Part shown: in pieces, positions 31,978 to 41,766 of the stretch
How the letters are laid out: every line of letters starts with the position of its first letter
Numbering within the stretch: position 1 is the first letter of the stretch
Assembly: GCA_004172935.1 (NCBI GenBank)
Contig: SDZD01000004.1
Location: 62,001 to 126,000, forward strand
Direction: 5' to 3'
Length of the DNA: 64,000 bases
Origin: a bacterium
Lineage (GTDB): Bacteria > Armatimonadota > Abditibacteriia > Abditibacteriales > Abditibacteriaceae
Notes under the pieces: generated by a model
Databases searched by the model: none
What the model saw: the letters and a program-made list of their open reading frames with translations, nothing else
Told to the model about the DNA's origin: nothing
Translations under genes and position numbers: made by a program

Positions 31978-32610
31978 TTAGACCATCTCCTCGAGGGGGA
32001 CTTGAACTTTAGGGGCGGGCATTCGGGCGGCTAAATCGAGGGCGTGGGTTTCGACGCGCAAGCCCAAGTCGTTGACTCGTCCGCTGAAGTAGTTGTAGGC
32101 CATGACCGCTGGGATAGCTACGCCCAAGCCGAGAGCCGTTGCCGTGAGCGCTTCGGCGATGGGGGCAGCCACAACTGCCGCTCCGGTTTGTCCGGTGCGC
32201 GCGATTTCGGCGAAGGCCGACAGGATGCCAAGCACAGTACCGAATAGGCCGACATAGGGCGCCGTGGAAGCGATTGTGGCGAGGATGGGCAAATGGCCTT
32301 GCAGGGCAGCGCATTGAACTTCGATGCCTTGAGCGATGGCTTCTGAGACGGCATCGGGGTTAATAGTGCGCAGTTCCAAACCTTCCTGAAGGGCCAGGAT
32401 GCTTGGGGCACTGCTGGCGGCGATGTTCGATTGGGCCGCGCTTTTCTCACCGCGCATTAAAAGGGTGCGCAGGGTGCGAAATTCGGCTTCTTCGAGGCGT
32501 CCAATCTTGCGGAGATTGAGCGCGCTTTCCAGCATGACGCCTACTGAGACAAGCGAGAATAGCACTAAAATCCAGCGTGCCGCTTGCACGCCAATTTCGA
32601 CGATTGACAT
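31978..32610 (-). CDS. exbB: MotA/TolQ/ExbB proton-channel family protein
   Basis: The 210-residue inner-membrane protein has an N-terminal helix (ILVLFSLVSVGVMLESALNL), a long cytoplasmic part, and two helices in the conserved C-terminal half: LATIASTAPYVGLFGTVLGILSAF and PIAEALTATALGLGVAIPAVMAYNYF. TAPYVGLFGTVxGI and EALTATALGLxVAIPAV are the family signatures; the Thr residues line the ion path. It follows the TPR-protein gene by 9 bp and abuts exbD. Confidence 0.95.
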   Translation of the reverse strand: MSIVEIGVQAARWILVLFSLVSVGVMLESALNLRKIGRLEEAEFRTLRTLLMRGEKSAAQSNIAASSAPSILALQEGLELRTINPDAVSEAIAQGIEVQCAALQGHLPILATIASTAPYVGLFGTVLGILSAFAEIARTGQTGAAVVAAPIAEALTATALGLGVAIPAVMAYNYFSGRVNDLGLRVETHALDLAARMPAPKVQVPLEEMV

Positions 32611-32619
32611 AGGTTTAAA

Positions 32620-35406
32620 TTAGGGTGCGAGTTCCTTAACTCGTGCTGCTGCTTTTTCCGTCCACTGGTTCGACGGCTTGGATTGGGCGAGTTGTTGATA
32701 AAGCGCGAGGGCGTCGGCTTTGGCGTTGGTGTTTTCGAGGGCTTGGCCGGCCCACCAACGAGCGGGATCGCGCCACTCGTTTTCGGTGGTAGTTGCTGGA
32801 ATTAAGGCGGGGAGGGCTTGCGCCCATTTTGCCTGTGCTGCCAGAGCTTCGCCGAGACGAAAGCCCAGTTCGATTTTGGTTTTGCCGCTCGCGGTGGCGA
32901 GGGCTGGTTGGTAGATGGCGATGGCCTGAGCGGGCGGGACGCTTTGCCCCCAGCCCAGACGAGCCGCTGGCACAAGCGCCTTTAAAGCGGCTGGTGCTGC
33001 TGTGTTGGCTTCGATACCCTGGACGAACTTTTGATAGCGCGGTCCTGCTTGAGCGGCATCGCCGCTTTTGCGGAGGCTTTCCGCTGCCCAGAAGGGAGCT
33101 TCAAGGGCAAATTGCTCTTTTGATGGGGTAACCTTGTCGAAGGCAGCAGCGGCTTCCGTCCAATTTTGAGCGTTGTAGAAGGCGGTTCCCAGGCCAAAGT
33201 TGGCGCGCGGTGCCAGAGCGTCGGTTGGGTATTTTTGTAGCAAGCGTTCGTAGGCGGCTGTGGCTTCGGACCACTTTTTGGCGGTGAGGGCCAATTCGGC
33301 TTGCTGGAAAACCGCTTCGGGCGCCAGTTTAGATTCGGGAAAGTCGGTTTCCAGGCGAATCCAACGGGCGCTTTCGGCGGCGGTTTGCTTGCTATCGTGG
33401 GCCGCCCATGCGGCTTCGTAGAGAGCCTGAGCGCCGCTTTCGGATTTGGGAGCCACTTTTACAGCGGCATCGAAGGCAATTTGGGCGTTGGGATATTCTT
33501 TCGCTTTGGCGAGGGCCAGACCCTGACGGGTGTAGGCGCGTGCTTTGGCGTCGTTCTCTGAAAGCAAGGTGGCGCGTTTACCCCAACGGACAGCGGCTTC
33601 GCGCCACAGGTTTTGTTTTTCGAGGGCCAAGGCGCCGCCCAGTGCGCCTTGAGATGCGGTGGCTTTGTCGATTGATTTTTCGGCTTCGGCAAAGGCGATT
33701 ACTGCCGGGGCGAACTTACCGCCATTGAGGAGGGCATTGGCGAGGGCGATTTGAGCGCGCTCTTTTTCGCCGCCAACTGCCAGAGCGGCGCGGGCGGCTT
33801 TTTCGGATTCAGCCCACTTTTTCTGGTCTTCGTAGGCCCACGAGAGGCCCAAATTGCCCTGTGCCGCCAGTTTTCCTTTCGGGAATGCGGTGATTTGTTT
33901 GGTGAAGGCAACAGCAGCGCCGGGCGCATCCTTGGCGTTCAATTTGGAGCTGCCTACCAGATAGAGCGCGCTTTCGGTGGTGGTCGCGTCGGGTTTGGCG
34001 GTGGCAACCGTGTTGGCGAGTTGGGCGCTCTTAGCGTAGTCGCCACGCTCAAAGGCTGCTTGAGCCAAGCGTAACTGGGTGTTGCCCGCTGCGCTGGCCG
34101 GGAGGCCACTGAGAGCTTTTTCGACGGCGTCGCTGGCTCCGGCTGTGCCCGCCAAATCGCCGAGGGCGTTCTGGGCGGCTTTGGCGGCGTCGGTGCCGGG
34201 GAAGCGGGTTAGGACGACTTTATAGGCCTGTGCGGCCTGAGCGGGGTCTTTGGCGTCGGTGAGGGCATCGCCGAGACGGAGCGCTGCTTTGGAGGCCAGA
34301 GCGTGCGTGGGGAAGGCGGCGAGGAACTGACGGTAGAGGCCGGCTGACTCGGTGAATTTGCCTTGCTCGGAGAGGCTGACCGCCGAATAGTAGAGGGCGG
34401 GAGCTTTGGTTTGTGGCCCGGATTGGAGCAAGCCCGCATAGTTTTGGATGGCTTGTTGCCAGTCTTTGCCGTTGAAGTAGGAGTTGGCGATTTGCAGCTG
34501 AATCTGTGCGCGCCGCGCGTCGTTGGCGGGCAGATTTTGTAGCAAACTCGCGTAGCTCTGGGCGGCTTCAGGCCATTTCTTCTCGGCGAAGTCGATTGCG
34601 GCCAAATCTTGCAGCACCTCGGTTTTGAAGTCGGCGCTTTTGGGATTGGTGAGAGCAGAGCGCAGCGTTTCGCGGGCGGCGCCGTAATTTTTGGCACCGA
34701 GTTGGGCTTCGCCCAGACGAACCTGCGCCTCGGCGGCGGCCTCGGAATCGGGGAATCTGGTGCGCAGGGCCGAAAGTACCGTTACTGCTGCTGCGTTTTG
34801 GCCCGCGTCGAGGTTGAGAAGGCCCAGTTCCAACAGGGAGTCGGGCGCGGCCTGGGTTGTGCCGTATTTGGTGCGTACTTCCTCGAAGGCGGCGCGGGCC
34901 TGCGGGGTCTTCTTGAGGTCGCTGTAGCTTTTACCGAGGTAGTAGTTCGCCCATCCGGCGCGCGTGTCGGCCTGGGCATCGGTGCCAGGGTTCTTGAGGA
35001 ACTCGGTGAGAACTGCGATGGTTTTTGCCGCGTTTTCGGACAGGTAATAGCCCTCGCCAAGTTCGAAGCGAGCTGCGGCGGTGATGTTGGCGGGGGCCGT
35101 CGGATATTTTTGGAGTGCCCATTCGTAGGCTTTTATAGGGGCGGTATAGTTTGGTTCGGGTTTGCTTCCTTCGGAGCGATAGAGGGCGCTCGCCCACTGA
35201 TAGGCGGCTAGTTTGGCGTTGGCGTCTGTTGGGTTGGCATCAAGAAACTTTTTGAGTTCCTGGGCCGCAGTCGAGTAAATACGGGCGTTGTAAAGTTCGC
35301 TGGCCTGACGATATTGTTCCTGCGGTGTATCGGCCCAAACCGTGGAGGGAGAAGTACCGATCAGGGCAGAAACGAGGCATAAGGCAACAAGACTATGGCG
35401 TTTCAT
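32620..35406 (-). CDS. Large periplasmic TPR-repeat protein, first gene of the ExbB/ExbD operon
   Basis: The 928-residue protein has a signal peptide (about 1-25, ending STVWAD) followed almost wholly by TPR-type helical hairpins. Typical units are QYRQASELYNARIYSTAAQELKKFL, PQARAAFEEVRTKYGTTQAAPDSLLELG and PDSEAAAEAQVRLGEAQLGAKNYGAARETL. About twenty repeats are visible by eye. Proteins of the YbgF/CpoB or BamD kind have far fewer. The placement before exbB, exbD and a TonB-like gene suggests a periplasmic scaffold that links the motor to the outer membrane or peptidoglycan. The ATG at 35406 is supported by the signal peptide. A dispersed regulatory element lies 136 bp upstream. Confidence 0.88.
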   Translation of the reverse strand: MKRHSLVALCLVSALIGTSPSTVWADTPQEQYRQASELYNARIYSTAAQELKKFLDANPTDANAKLAAYQWASALYRSEGSKPEPNYTAPIKAYEWALQKYPTAPANITAAARFELGEGYYLSENAAKTIAVLTEFLKNPGTDAQADTRAGWANYYLGKSYSDLKKTPQARAAFEEVRTKYGTTQAAPDSLLELGLLNLDAGQNAAAVTVLSALRTRFPDSEAAAEAQVRLGEAQLGAKNYGAARETLRSALTNPKSADFKTEVLQDLAAIDFAEKKWPEAAQSYASLLQNLPANDARRAQIQLQIANSYFNGKDWQQAIQNYAGLLQSGPQTKAPALYYSAVSLSEQGKFTESAGLYRQFLAAFPTHALASKAALRLGDALTDAKDPAQAAQAYKVVLTRFPGTDAAKAAQNALGDLAGTAGASDAVEKALSGLPASAAGNTQLRLAQAAFERGDYAKSAQLANTVATAKPDATTTESALYLVGSSKLNAKDAPGAAVAFTKQITAFPKGKLAAQGNLGLSWAYEDQKKWAESEKAARAALAVGGEKERAQIALANALLNGGKFAPAVIAFAEAEKSIDKATASQGALGGALALEKQNLWREAAVRWGKRATLLSENDAKARAYTRQGLALAKAKEYPNAQIAFDAAVKVAPKSESGAQALYEAAWAAHDSKQTAAESARWIRLETDFPESKLAPEAVFQQAELALTAKKWSEATAAYERLLQKYPTDALAPRANFGLGTAFYNAQNWTEAAAAFDKVTPSKEQFALEAPFWAAESLRKSGDAAQAGPRYQKFVQGIEANTAAPAALKALVPAARLGWGQSVPPAQAIAIYQPALATASGKTKIELGFRLGEALAAQAKWAQALPALIPATTTENEWRDPARWWAGQALENTNAKADALALYQQLAQSKPSNQWTEKAAARVKELAP

Positions 35407-35541
35407 GCTCGGAGAAATCGCTTTTGGCGATTGTGATAAGCCTTAGAAGCCATTTAATAAGTCTTTGTTGCAGGTGAGTTGCGAGAAGAATCCCTTAATG
35501 GTTGCCTATAATTGTCGAGAAAGTTCAGTTGAATCGAATTC

Positions 35542-35674
35542 GCGCCGAAATCAATCTTTTGAGGGCTTTAATCAATCTTTTTGGGGTGAAAAACGGCTTA
35601 AAATATTGATTAAATGAGGGAACGCTTTTAGGTTTGAGCGTGAAATAGGGGCAAAAGATTGATTAATCAATCTT
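35542..35674 (-). promoter_or_regulatory. 133-bp dispersed intergenic element, copy B
   Basis: Copy B is the reverse-orientation partner of the block at 22103-22235. Read on the minus strand it starts with the palindrome AAGATTGATTAATCAATCTT (35655-35674), then CTATTTCACGCTCAAA, GCGTTCCC and AATCAATATT, and then two AAGATTGATT sites ending in TTTCGGCGC near 35542. Beyond the palindrome, toward 35690, there is another AAAGATTGAAT-type site. The block points at the TPR-protein gene, 136 bp away. About 65-75 % of positions agree between the copies by eye, while the sequence beyond differs. Confidence 0.7.
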
Positions 35675-35701
35675 TATTCAATCTTTGGGGTCTTATTGAA
35701 A

Positions 35702-35733
35702 AATTCACCACAGAGACACGGAGGCACAGAGAG
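35702..35733. repeat. CACCACAGAGACACGGAGG-type repeat
   Basis: The stretch TTCACCACAGAGACACGGAG, followed by GCACAGAGAG, is a partial copy of a non-coding sequence (ACCACAGAGACACAGAGG...) that I have seen in intergenic regions of many unrelated bacteria. The rest of the interval up to 35869 is AT-rich upstream sequence of the kinase-family gene. I saw no other gene in 35407-35869. Confidence 0.5.
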
Positions 35734-35869
35734 GGTTTTTCGTCGCTCTGTGGGAGGTGAATGCTTTCGGCATTTGACCTATATTTCATTGGATTTAGTA
35801 TAACCGATTTTATTGATACGGTGAGGGGGATATTCTATTCGGGAGGGTTGGTTCTCACACTGTGCTGTT

Positions 35870-36790
35870 ATGAACATGCAAATACCGGAATCCATTGAAG
35901 TTGATGTGTTGAGTGCTTTACGTCGTGATGGTGATGCTACCTCTATACGGGAATTTCAGGTTGCATCGCGTGGGGGCGTGAGCGAGACGCTGCGTTTTCG
36001 GACTGAGGCGCAGGATTACTTTTTGAAGTGGAACAATAAGCCGGGGTTTGGCACGTTCACGAATGAGGCGTTGCAGCTGTCGCTGCTTCGGCAAAGCCGC
36101 ACGATTCATGTCCCTGTTGTGGTGGGGTTTGCTGAAGGCGCAGGGGAACAACCTGCGTGGATGCTTCAAGTTTGGGCGGGGAGCGCGACGCGGGGAGATA
36201 AGGAACAGCGTCTGGGGCGCATTTTGGGGGAGCAAGTCGCTCAATTACATATAGCAACTGCTGACGCTGCGCCGGGGTATGGGTACGTGGAGAGAGAGGT
36301 GGATGGGGTAGTGCGGTTACCGACACAGGATTGGGTCGGTTTCTTTTATGATGGGCACATGCGCCATAATATTGAACGAGCCAGAAGAGAGAATCGCTGG
36401 ACACAGGAGCGCAATCGGCGCGTGGATATGTTGATCGAACGGTTGCCCGACCTATTAGGGGGAGTTAAGCGCGCTCCGACATTGCTTCATGGCGACCTTC
36501 ATAGTGGGAATGTGCGTTTGGGGCCGAGTGGTGAGTCGATTCTCGTCGATCCGTGGTTGTTTTATGGCGACCGGGAACTCGAAATCGTGAGCACATATTT
36601 ATCGGGTGATTTCCCGGACTCTTTTTATGACGCTTACAACGCGACTTTTCCTTTGGAAGCGGATTTCGAGGAGCGTGTTGATTTGTACAAATTGGTTTGG
36701 TTCCTCAGCGGTTTGTACTACTCACCCAATCCGGGAAGTGGTGAAGACAACTCTATCGCAGACCCGATACTTGCTCGTTATGTGGGGTGA
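35870..36790 (+). CDS. Fructosamine kinase family protein
   Basis: The 306-residue protein has the protein-kinase-like fold of aminoglycoside phosphotransferases and fructosamine kinases. Key parts are FLKWNNKPGFGTFTNEALQLSLLR (ATP-binding Lys), TLLHGDLHSGNVRL (catalytic Asp, about residue 200-213) and ILVDPWLFYGDRELEIVSTYLSG (metal-binding Asp). The end, FPDSFYDAYNATFPLEADFEERVDLYKL, is characteristic of the fructosamine-kinase branch. These enzymes phosphorylate sugars bound to protein or amines, starting deglycation. The ATG at 35870 is used; an ATG two codons later is equally possible. Confidence 0.88.
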   Translation: MNMQIPESIEVDVLSALRRDGDATSIREFQVASRGGVSETLRFRTEAQDYFLKWNNKPGFGTFTNEALQLSLLRQSRTIHVPVVVGFAEGAGEQPAWMLQVWAGSATRGDKEQRLGRILGEQVAQLHIATADAAPGYGYVEREVDGVVRLPTQDWVGFFYDGHMRHNIERARRENRWTQERNRRVDMLIERLPDLLGGVKRAPTLLHGDLHSGNVRLGPSGESILVDPWLFYGDRELEIVSTYLSGDFPDSFYDAYNATFPLEADFEERVDLYKLVWFLSGLYYSPNPGSGEDNSIADPILARYVG

Positions 36791-36877
36791 GGGAAGAGGC
36801 GTTAAGGCGATAGAAAATCGCTGGCAATAAAGTAGCCGGTCTTGGCTGCCCTGGTGTTGCCAGGCGACCACCGCAAG

Positions 36878-39595
36878 TTATTTTGGGGTGTTTGATAGTT
36901 TGATGTTGTCGAGGTAGAAGGTCGTTTTTTCGCTGGCGGTGCTGACGAAGCCTAGCCATTCGAGGGTTTTCCAGTCGGGGCTGCCGTTTTTTAGGTTGGT
37001 GAAACGTTGGGGGGCGGTGTTGGGTAGGGTGACTGTTAAGTCCCATTGGCCTGTTGAGTTTGCACCCAGCGAGGCGGAGATTTCGAAGTGAACCCATTGG
37101 TCTGTGGGGATGGTGAGCAGTTGTTGGTTGTTGGCGCGCAGTTGGTCGTTGACGATGGAAAGGCTGGGGCCGACTTTATAGGGATTAGAGGAGTCGCGCC
37201 ACTCTTGATACATGCTGACTCCGGCTTCGGTGCGGAGGTCGAACGAGAGGCGAGATGTGCCCGTTTTGTGTTGAGGTTGGTAGAAGAAATGGGGATCGAA
37301 GTTGTTGACTAGCCCGGCGGCATCGACAATTTTCAGACTGTTCTGGCCAGTTGCTGCGGCATCGGTGGTAACGCCGATTGAGGAAGGATTGGGAGCATTG
37401 ACGACGGCTTCGGTTGGGCCTGTGCCTAAAATACTTGCTTCAAAGTCATCATCGAGGGCCAGAGGGGGTAAGTCGGGGGCAGGAGGTGCGATTTCCAATT
37501 TGGGCATAGGGGCGCTGGCGGCGAGTTTGACCCATGAGGCGTCGCCGTAGACGCCCGCTTTGGAGTAGTCGAAGGGCTTGAAACCGATTTTTGAGGCCGG
37601 AGAGTTGGGCTTGAAGTGGAAGTCGCGCGTTAGGGGATTGACGAAGTTTGGGTCGGTGAGAATTGAGCCTTTGTCTTGTCCGGTTTGCTGCCACTGCGAG
37701 AAGTCTTGGCCCGCAAAAGCGTTCGGTTGTTTGGCTGTGTCCCAATAGAGGTTATTTTTCACGGTGACTTGATCGTTCCAGTTGCCCTGAAAGGCGGGGC
37801 CGTTATTCCAGTAGACGATGTTGTTTTCGAAGCTGAAGGAGAGGTGGTCGGGTTCGACGCGCGAGCGCTGTAGTTGGGCATCTTTGCCGAACGCGAAGAT
37901 GTTGTTGCGGATGATGTTTTCCTTGCCGTAGTGCTGGTGATAGCCGGAGGATTTGGTGTCGGTGACGAGGTTGTTTTCCAAGACGATTCCCGTCGAGCCT
38001 TCGTCGTTGTAGAGGCCCCAGCCGCCATATCCGTAGGCGTAGATGTCGTGGATTCGGTTGTTATTGACGGTTGTGCCTTCGGATAGGCCCAAGGTGTAGA
38101 CGGCGCCCATGTCGCTGAGAACGCCTTGTCCGATGTGATGAATGTGGTTGAAGTCGATGCTGTTGCGCTTGGCGAGGCTTTCGCCGTAGCCCCAGGTCCA
38201 GCCGACGGAGATTCCGGTGTATATGAGGTCGCCGATGTCGTTGTGGGTGACTTTGTTGTCGGCGCTTTGGCCAATCCAAACTCCGATGGCGCCCTGATGG
38301 ATACGACCTGCGCCTTGAATGATGTTGTTATCGACGGTGATGTTCGCGGTGCGTCCGGCCTCGTTAGGTCGAATTTGGCCCTCTCCGATGCGAATACCTC
38401 CCGCGCCTAAATCGGTGAGATAGCATTTCTGGATGCGGATGTCGCGACATCCGTGACGGAAGTGCATCCCATAGATGCCGATGTGGGAGAGGCTGCACTG
38501 CTCAAAGGAAACATTACGAGTTCCATCGGCTGTGATGGCGGCAGGAATGCCAAATTCGGCTTGCCCATCGGCGTGTCCTTCGGAGGGCAGGACATATTGG
38601 CCGTGGCGGAATGCGAGTCCTTTGAAGTTGAGGTATTCAACCCAGTGCTGATTATCGGGGTCGCCGTTGAGAAGGACGAATTGATCGGTGACTGGGGCTA
38701 CTATGCTGGCTTTTGCCATGTCTTCGCCGGGAAGGGGTTTGTAGTAGAGTGTGCCGTCGTGGTCGAGGAACCATTCGCCCGCTTCATCAAGGGCTTCTTT
38801 GAAATTTTCCAGTTGATAGCGTTGGGGACGCCAGTTGAAATAGGGCCACGGCGAAGTGCCCGACATGATGACTGCGTTAGTTTTCGGGTTGATGGCGGCG
38901 ATGCGTTGGCGGGCGCTTTCCCAGGCATGGTAGGCGATTACGGTGACATCTTTGAGTTGTTCGGGGGCTTTTGGGGCAATGGAGGCGATGTCTTCGGCTT
39001 GGACTCGGAAGGCTCGGCGGGTTAACGTGGCCGGATCGCCGTTAGTGGAGTCGTCGCCGGGGCGGGCGCTGCCAGTGGCGTAAAAATAGAATTTGTTCGG
39101 AGTGCGTGCGCGCGTTGCTCGCCTTCCGTTTATCCATAGTTGCTCGAAGTACCATTGGCCCGCTTTAACGGAGGGAATTTGAGTCGTCCATAGTCCGTTG
39201 GCGGCACGCTTCCAGCCTGTGATGGCGCGTCCGCCGTTAATGACAGGATGAGCGCCTTGAGCTGATTGGTAGAAGATGGGGGCTTGGGCGGTGCCACTGT
39301 CCCCCGGCTCGAAGACGAGGGGTTTGGTGATGGGATAGTTGCCCTGTGCGACGATGACATGAACCTCTTCTTTGAGTGGCCCACCCGCTTTCAATTTACG
39401 AATGGCATCGCGGGCGCCTTGTAGTGTGGCGAGGGGGCCATCGGTGCTGGGGGTATTTGGGCGAGCGAGGGCGCCTGTCCACTGGTCGTTGCCATTGGGA
39501 GCTACGTAGATATTGGTAGCATGGGCGCTTTTCAGCATTGCCACCAGCGCAAAACCCAATATAAGCCAGTTCGCCTTTTTACCGTTCGGTTTCAT
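36878..39595 (-). CDS. Secreted right-handed beta-helix enzyme (GH141-like) with LamG-like C-terminus
   Basis: The 905-residue protein has a signal peptide (about 1-26). It begins [21 protein letters not shown]...[21 protein letters not shown], the entry of many secreted beta-helix enzymes, then [11 protein letters not shown] and [15 protein letters not shown]. The middle (about 330-680) shows beta-helix coils with NNxI/HNxI steps ([69 protein letters not shown]). The C-terminus (about 725-905) looks like a concanavalin/LamG-like sandwich. The front half fits GH141 (fucosidase/xylanase family) best. The gene is alone, between two + strand genes. Confidence 0.78.
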   Translation of the reverse strand: MKPNGKKANWLILGFALVAMLKSAHATNIYVAPNGNDQWTGALARPNTPSTDGPLATLQGARDAIRKLKAGGPLKEEVHVIVAQGNYPITKPLVFEPGDSGTAQAPIFYQSAQGAHPVINGGRAITGWKRAANGLWTTQIPSVKAGQWYFEQLWINGRRATRARTPNKFYFYATGSARPGDDSTNGDPATLTRRAFRVQAEDIASIAPKAPEQLKDVTVIAYHAWESARQRIAAINPKTNAVIMSGTSPWPYFNWRPQRYQLENFKEALDEAGEWFLDHDGTLYYKPLPGEDMAKASIVAPVTDQFVLLNGDPDNQHWVEYLNFKGLAFRHGQYVLPSEGHADGQAEFGIPAAITADGTRNVSFEQCSLSHIGIYGMHFRHGCRDIRIQKCYLTDLGAGGIRIGEGQIRPNEAGRTANITVDNNIIQGAGRIHQGAIGVWIGQSADNKVTHNDIGDLIYTGISVGWTWGYGESLAKRNSIDFNHIHHIGQGVLSDMGAVYTLGLSEGTTVNNNRIHDIYAYGYGGWGLYNDEGSTGIVLENNLVTDTKSSGYHQHYGKENIIRNNIFAFGKDAQLQRSRVEPDHLSFSFENNIVYWNNGPAFQGNWNDQVTVKNNLYWDTAKQPNAFAGQDFSQWQQTGQDKGSILTDPNFVNPLTRDFHFKPNSPASKIGFKPFDYSKAGVYGDASWVKLAASAPMPKLEIAPPAPDLPPLALDDDFEASILGTGPTEAVVNAPNPSSIGVTTDAAATGQNSLKIVDAAGLVNNFDPHFFYQPQHKTGTSRLSFDLRTEAGVSMYQEWRDSSNPYKVGPSLSIVNDQLRANNQQLLTIPTDQWVHFEISASLGANSTGQWDLTVTLPNTAPQRFTNLKNGSPDWKTLEWLGFVSTASEKTTFYLDNIKLSNTPK

Positions 39596-39992
39596 GGAGA
39601 TTGTGGCTTATAGGTTGGCCCCACTTAACTTCCCCCGCAAGCGCAGGTGCCCTCTACGGCCACTCACAAAATTCAGAGAATCATGTTTAGGTGCCGCAGG
39701 AATATCGCAAATTCGATTGTCGTTAGGAGTAGGGGATTGTGAAGGCAGTCCTGCTTTTCTTTGGGAACCTGTTGCGGGGATGCTGAAAATAGACGAATTA
39801 TTTTTAAACAAAATGTTTTATAATCCGTTGTTAGATAAAGTGCAGTTTTTGTAATTTTATGGCAGATACGCCGATTAAGGTGTTGTCTCTCCGATATTTC
39901 CAGTAAGCGAGTCAGGGTCCCGCTCGCCTACTGGTATTTGATTACAAATAAGCACCGCTTTACCTTCAGGCGTTTTGTACAAGGAAATCACT
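39596..39992 (+). promoter_or_regulatory. Intergenic leader with TATAAT box and a hairpin
   Basis: A TATAAT box lies at 39819-39824 with no convincing -35. About 75 bases later an imperfect hairpin, CCAGTAAGCGAG...CGCTCGCCTACTGG (39900-39934), sits in the presumed leader of the secreted protein at 39993. A ribosome binding site AAGGA (39981-39985) precedes the start. Nothing else is visible from 39596 to 39800. Confidence 0.45.
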
Positions 39993-41666
39993 ATGAAAAA
40001 GGGTTTGGAATGGCTTCTTGTGAAGTCGACATCAGTGGGCTTGGTGGCCTTAGCGCTCACGTCATCCGCTCTGGGACAGGAAAACCCCAGAGGCCGCTTT
40101 CAGATTCCCGGTCGGACAACCCGGATTCCCATTGGGGACATCAAGGTTCTTCAGCCGGGAGTACTTCAGGGCAAGGCTCCTAAAGTCGATTTGTCCGTTA
40201 ACTCCCCCGACATTCAGGTGCTTCGGCGCGCACGAGTGTCAACCGAGAAATTTCCCGTCGCTGACCCTCAGACCAAGGCGAAGATTGATCCCGCCACGAT
40301 TTTGACGTTGCCCGATGGACGAAAAGTTCAGGCTGGCACCTACTACGAAGAGCTGAACAAAATTGAGGCGGGGATGAATGAACTGGGGTATTCGCTCCGC
40401 ACCATGCCACGCGAGTTCGTGTTGCAAAAGAACGTCATCAACACGAGTTTGTTGCGGCAACAGACTGCTCAGATCGGTGCGGTTGGGCCACGTCTTTCGC
40501 AGAACATACTCAACGAGCGATTTACGGCAACGCCGATGGTTAATGGTCAGCGCATATTGATGGCCGAGCAACTGTCGGAAACATCGGTCAAGGCGATTCG
40601 CACTCAGAACGTTGGAAAGAGCATCGACCTCACCAACAATCAGTTCCGCATCATACCGCAGGACAAAATCCAGCGTGTCATTCCTGGAGATATTCAGCCT
40701 ATACGACCACCGGGTGGGGTAATCAACCCAAGAGCGACAGACAGGATTAAGCTCAAACCGGGAATTCTCGGCAATGTGGGAGGCATCCGTTTCCAGAGTC
40801 CGAAAACTTTCCACCGCGAAAACCCGTGGAACTGGAGTGTGGGCAACCCTTCCAGCTTTCAGGCTTACCTGACTGGAAAACTCGTGACCGATGGCAAAGC
40901 CTATCCTGTTGCCAACCCTAGCGATGCAGAGATCAACAAGAGCGCTTCGGAGTACACGCTGAGCGGGGATACACAGGCTGGAGGCTCGATTCTGGGGCGC
41001 AACCTGACTTTGGTCGATGCAAGGGCGCAGTTTTATGCTCCCTCGAACACGACTAAGCAGCTGAATGCCAATGCGCGTGTGCAAGTGATTGGCATCACGG
41101 TTTTCAACTTCAATCAGGACTTTCCGAGCAGCTGGTCGAAGAGCGAGACGATTTCCAAGAGCTTGCACTATGGAGTGCCGTTTGGGATTCCTCTTGGGCC
41201 GATTTGGCTCGGTGGTGAAATCGGCGCCAATGGCGAAGCTGGACTGAAGTACAGCGTCTCGATGAACCGTACCGGTGTTGGCGGCAACATCACGCCATTT
41301 GTGCGGGCCGGGGTTTACGGTGAAGGCGGAGCCAGCATCGTTATCGCTGGGGCCGGAGTCGGCGTACAGATGACATTGCTCAACGCGGAACTCGACCTTT
41401 ATGGTCAGGCTCGTTTGGGCTGGTTCATCAAGTGGATTTTCATGCAGAATTTCTACGTTGGTTACAAGATCAATATGCTCAGCGGCCGCGCCTATGGTTA
41501 TGTGTATGTGTACGTTCCCTGCTGGGGCATTCCGCCCTGGGAGAAGAAGCAATGGGAACATGATTTCTGGAACTGGGGTGGCTTTACGAAAGAAGGCACA
41601 CTGGTCGATTACCAGAACAACTTCGTCTTTGAAAACTGGGATAGCGAGCCAGTGGTATCTCGGTAA
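39993..41666 (+). CDS. Large secreted protein, unknown
   Basis: I do not recognise this 557-residue protein. It starts at the ATG at 39993, with AAGGA seven bases upstream, and has a signal peptide (MKKGLEWLLVKSTSVGLVALALTSSALGQ). The N-terminal part (30-250) is Ile/Pro/Arg-rich with repeated IRP and VIPGDIQPIRPPGGVI patterns. The centre and end (about 265-557) are beta-rich with aromatic, amphipathic strands: SWSKSETISKSLHYGVPFGIPLGPIWLGGEIGANGEAGLKYSVSM, FVRAGVYGEGGASIVIAGAGVGVQMTLLNAELDLYGQARLGWFIKWIF. These look like transmembrane beta-strands, so an outer-membrane protein is possible. A hairpin terminator follows. Confidence 0.6.
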   Translation: MKKGLEWLLVKSTSVGLVALALTSSALGQENPRGRFQIPGRTTRIPIGDIKVLQPGVLQGKAPKVDLSVNSPDIQVLRRARVSTEKFPVADPQTKAKIDPATILTLPDGRKVQAGTYYEELNKIEAGMNELGYSLRTMPREFVLQKNVINTSLLRQQTAQIGAVGPRLSQNILNERFTATPMVNGQRILMAEQLSETSVKAIRTQNVGKSIDLTNNQFRIIPQDKIQRVIPGDIQPIRPPGGVINPRATDRIKLKPGILGNVGGIRFQSPKTFHRENPWNWSVGNPSSFQAYLTGKLVTDGKAYPVANPSDAEINKSASEYTLSGDTQAGGSILGRNLTLVDARAQFYAPSNTTKQLNANARVQVIGITVFNFNQDFPSSWSKSETISKSLHYGVPFGIPLGPIWLGGEIGANGEAGLKYSVSMNRTGVGGNITPFVRAGVYGEGGASIVIAGAGVGVQMTLLNAELDLYGQARLGWFIKWIFMQNFYVGYKINMLSGRAYGYVYVYVPCWGIPPWEKKQWEHDFWNWGGFTKEGTLVDYQNNFVFENWDSEPVVSR

Positions 41667-41668
41667 TA

Positions 41669-41734
41669 AAATCTCTTGCGAAGAGATTTAGAGATGATGC
41701 GAGCGAGGGGAAATAACCATTTCCCCTCGCTCGC
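41669..41734 (+). terminator. Tandem hairpins, terminator of the secreted protein gene
   Basis: A first 9-bp hairpin (AAATCTCTT/AAGAGATTT, 41669-41689) is followed by a perfect 15-bp one (GCGAGCGAGGGGAAA, 41699-41713, with 41720-41734), loop TAACCA, then a short T-rich run. Confidence 0.82.
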
Positions 41735-41766
41735 TACTTTTAAAATCGGTAGGAAACCTATTTGCG

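Noticed and set aside
39608-39811. 67-residue minus-strand frame in the gap before the secreted protein at 39993
   Set aside because: It has no homology that I recognise and no ribosome binding site; the region looks like leader DNA.
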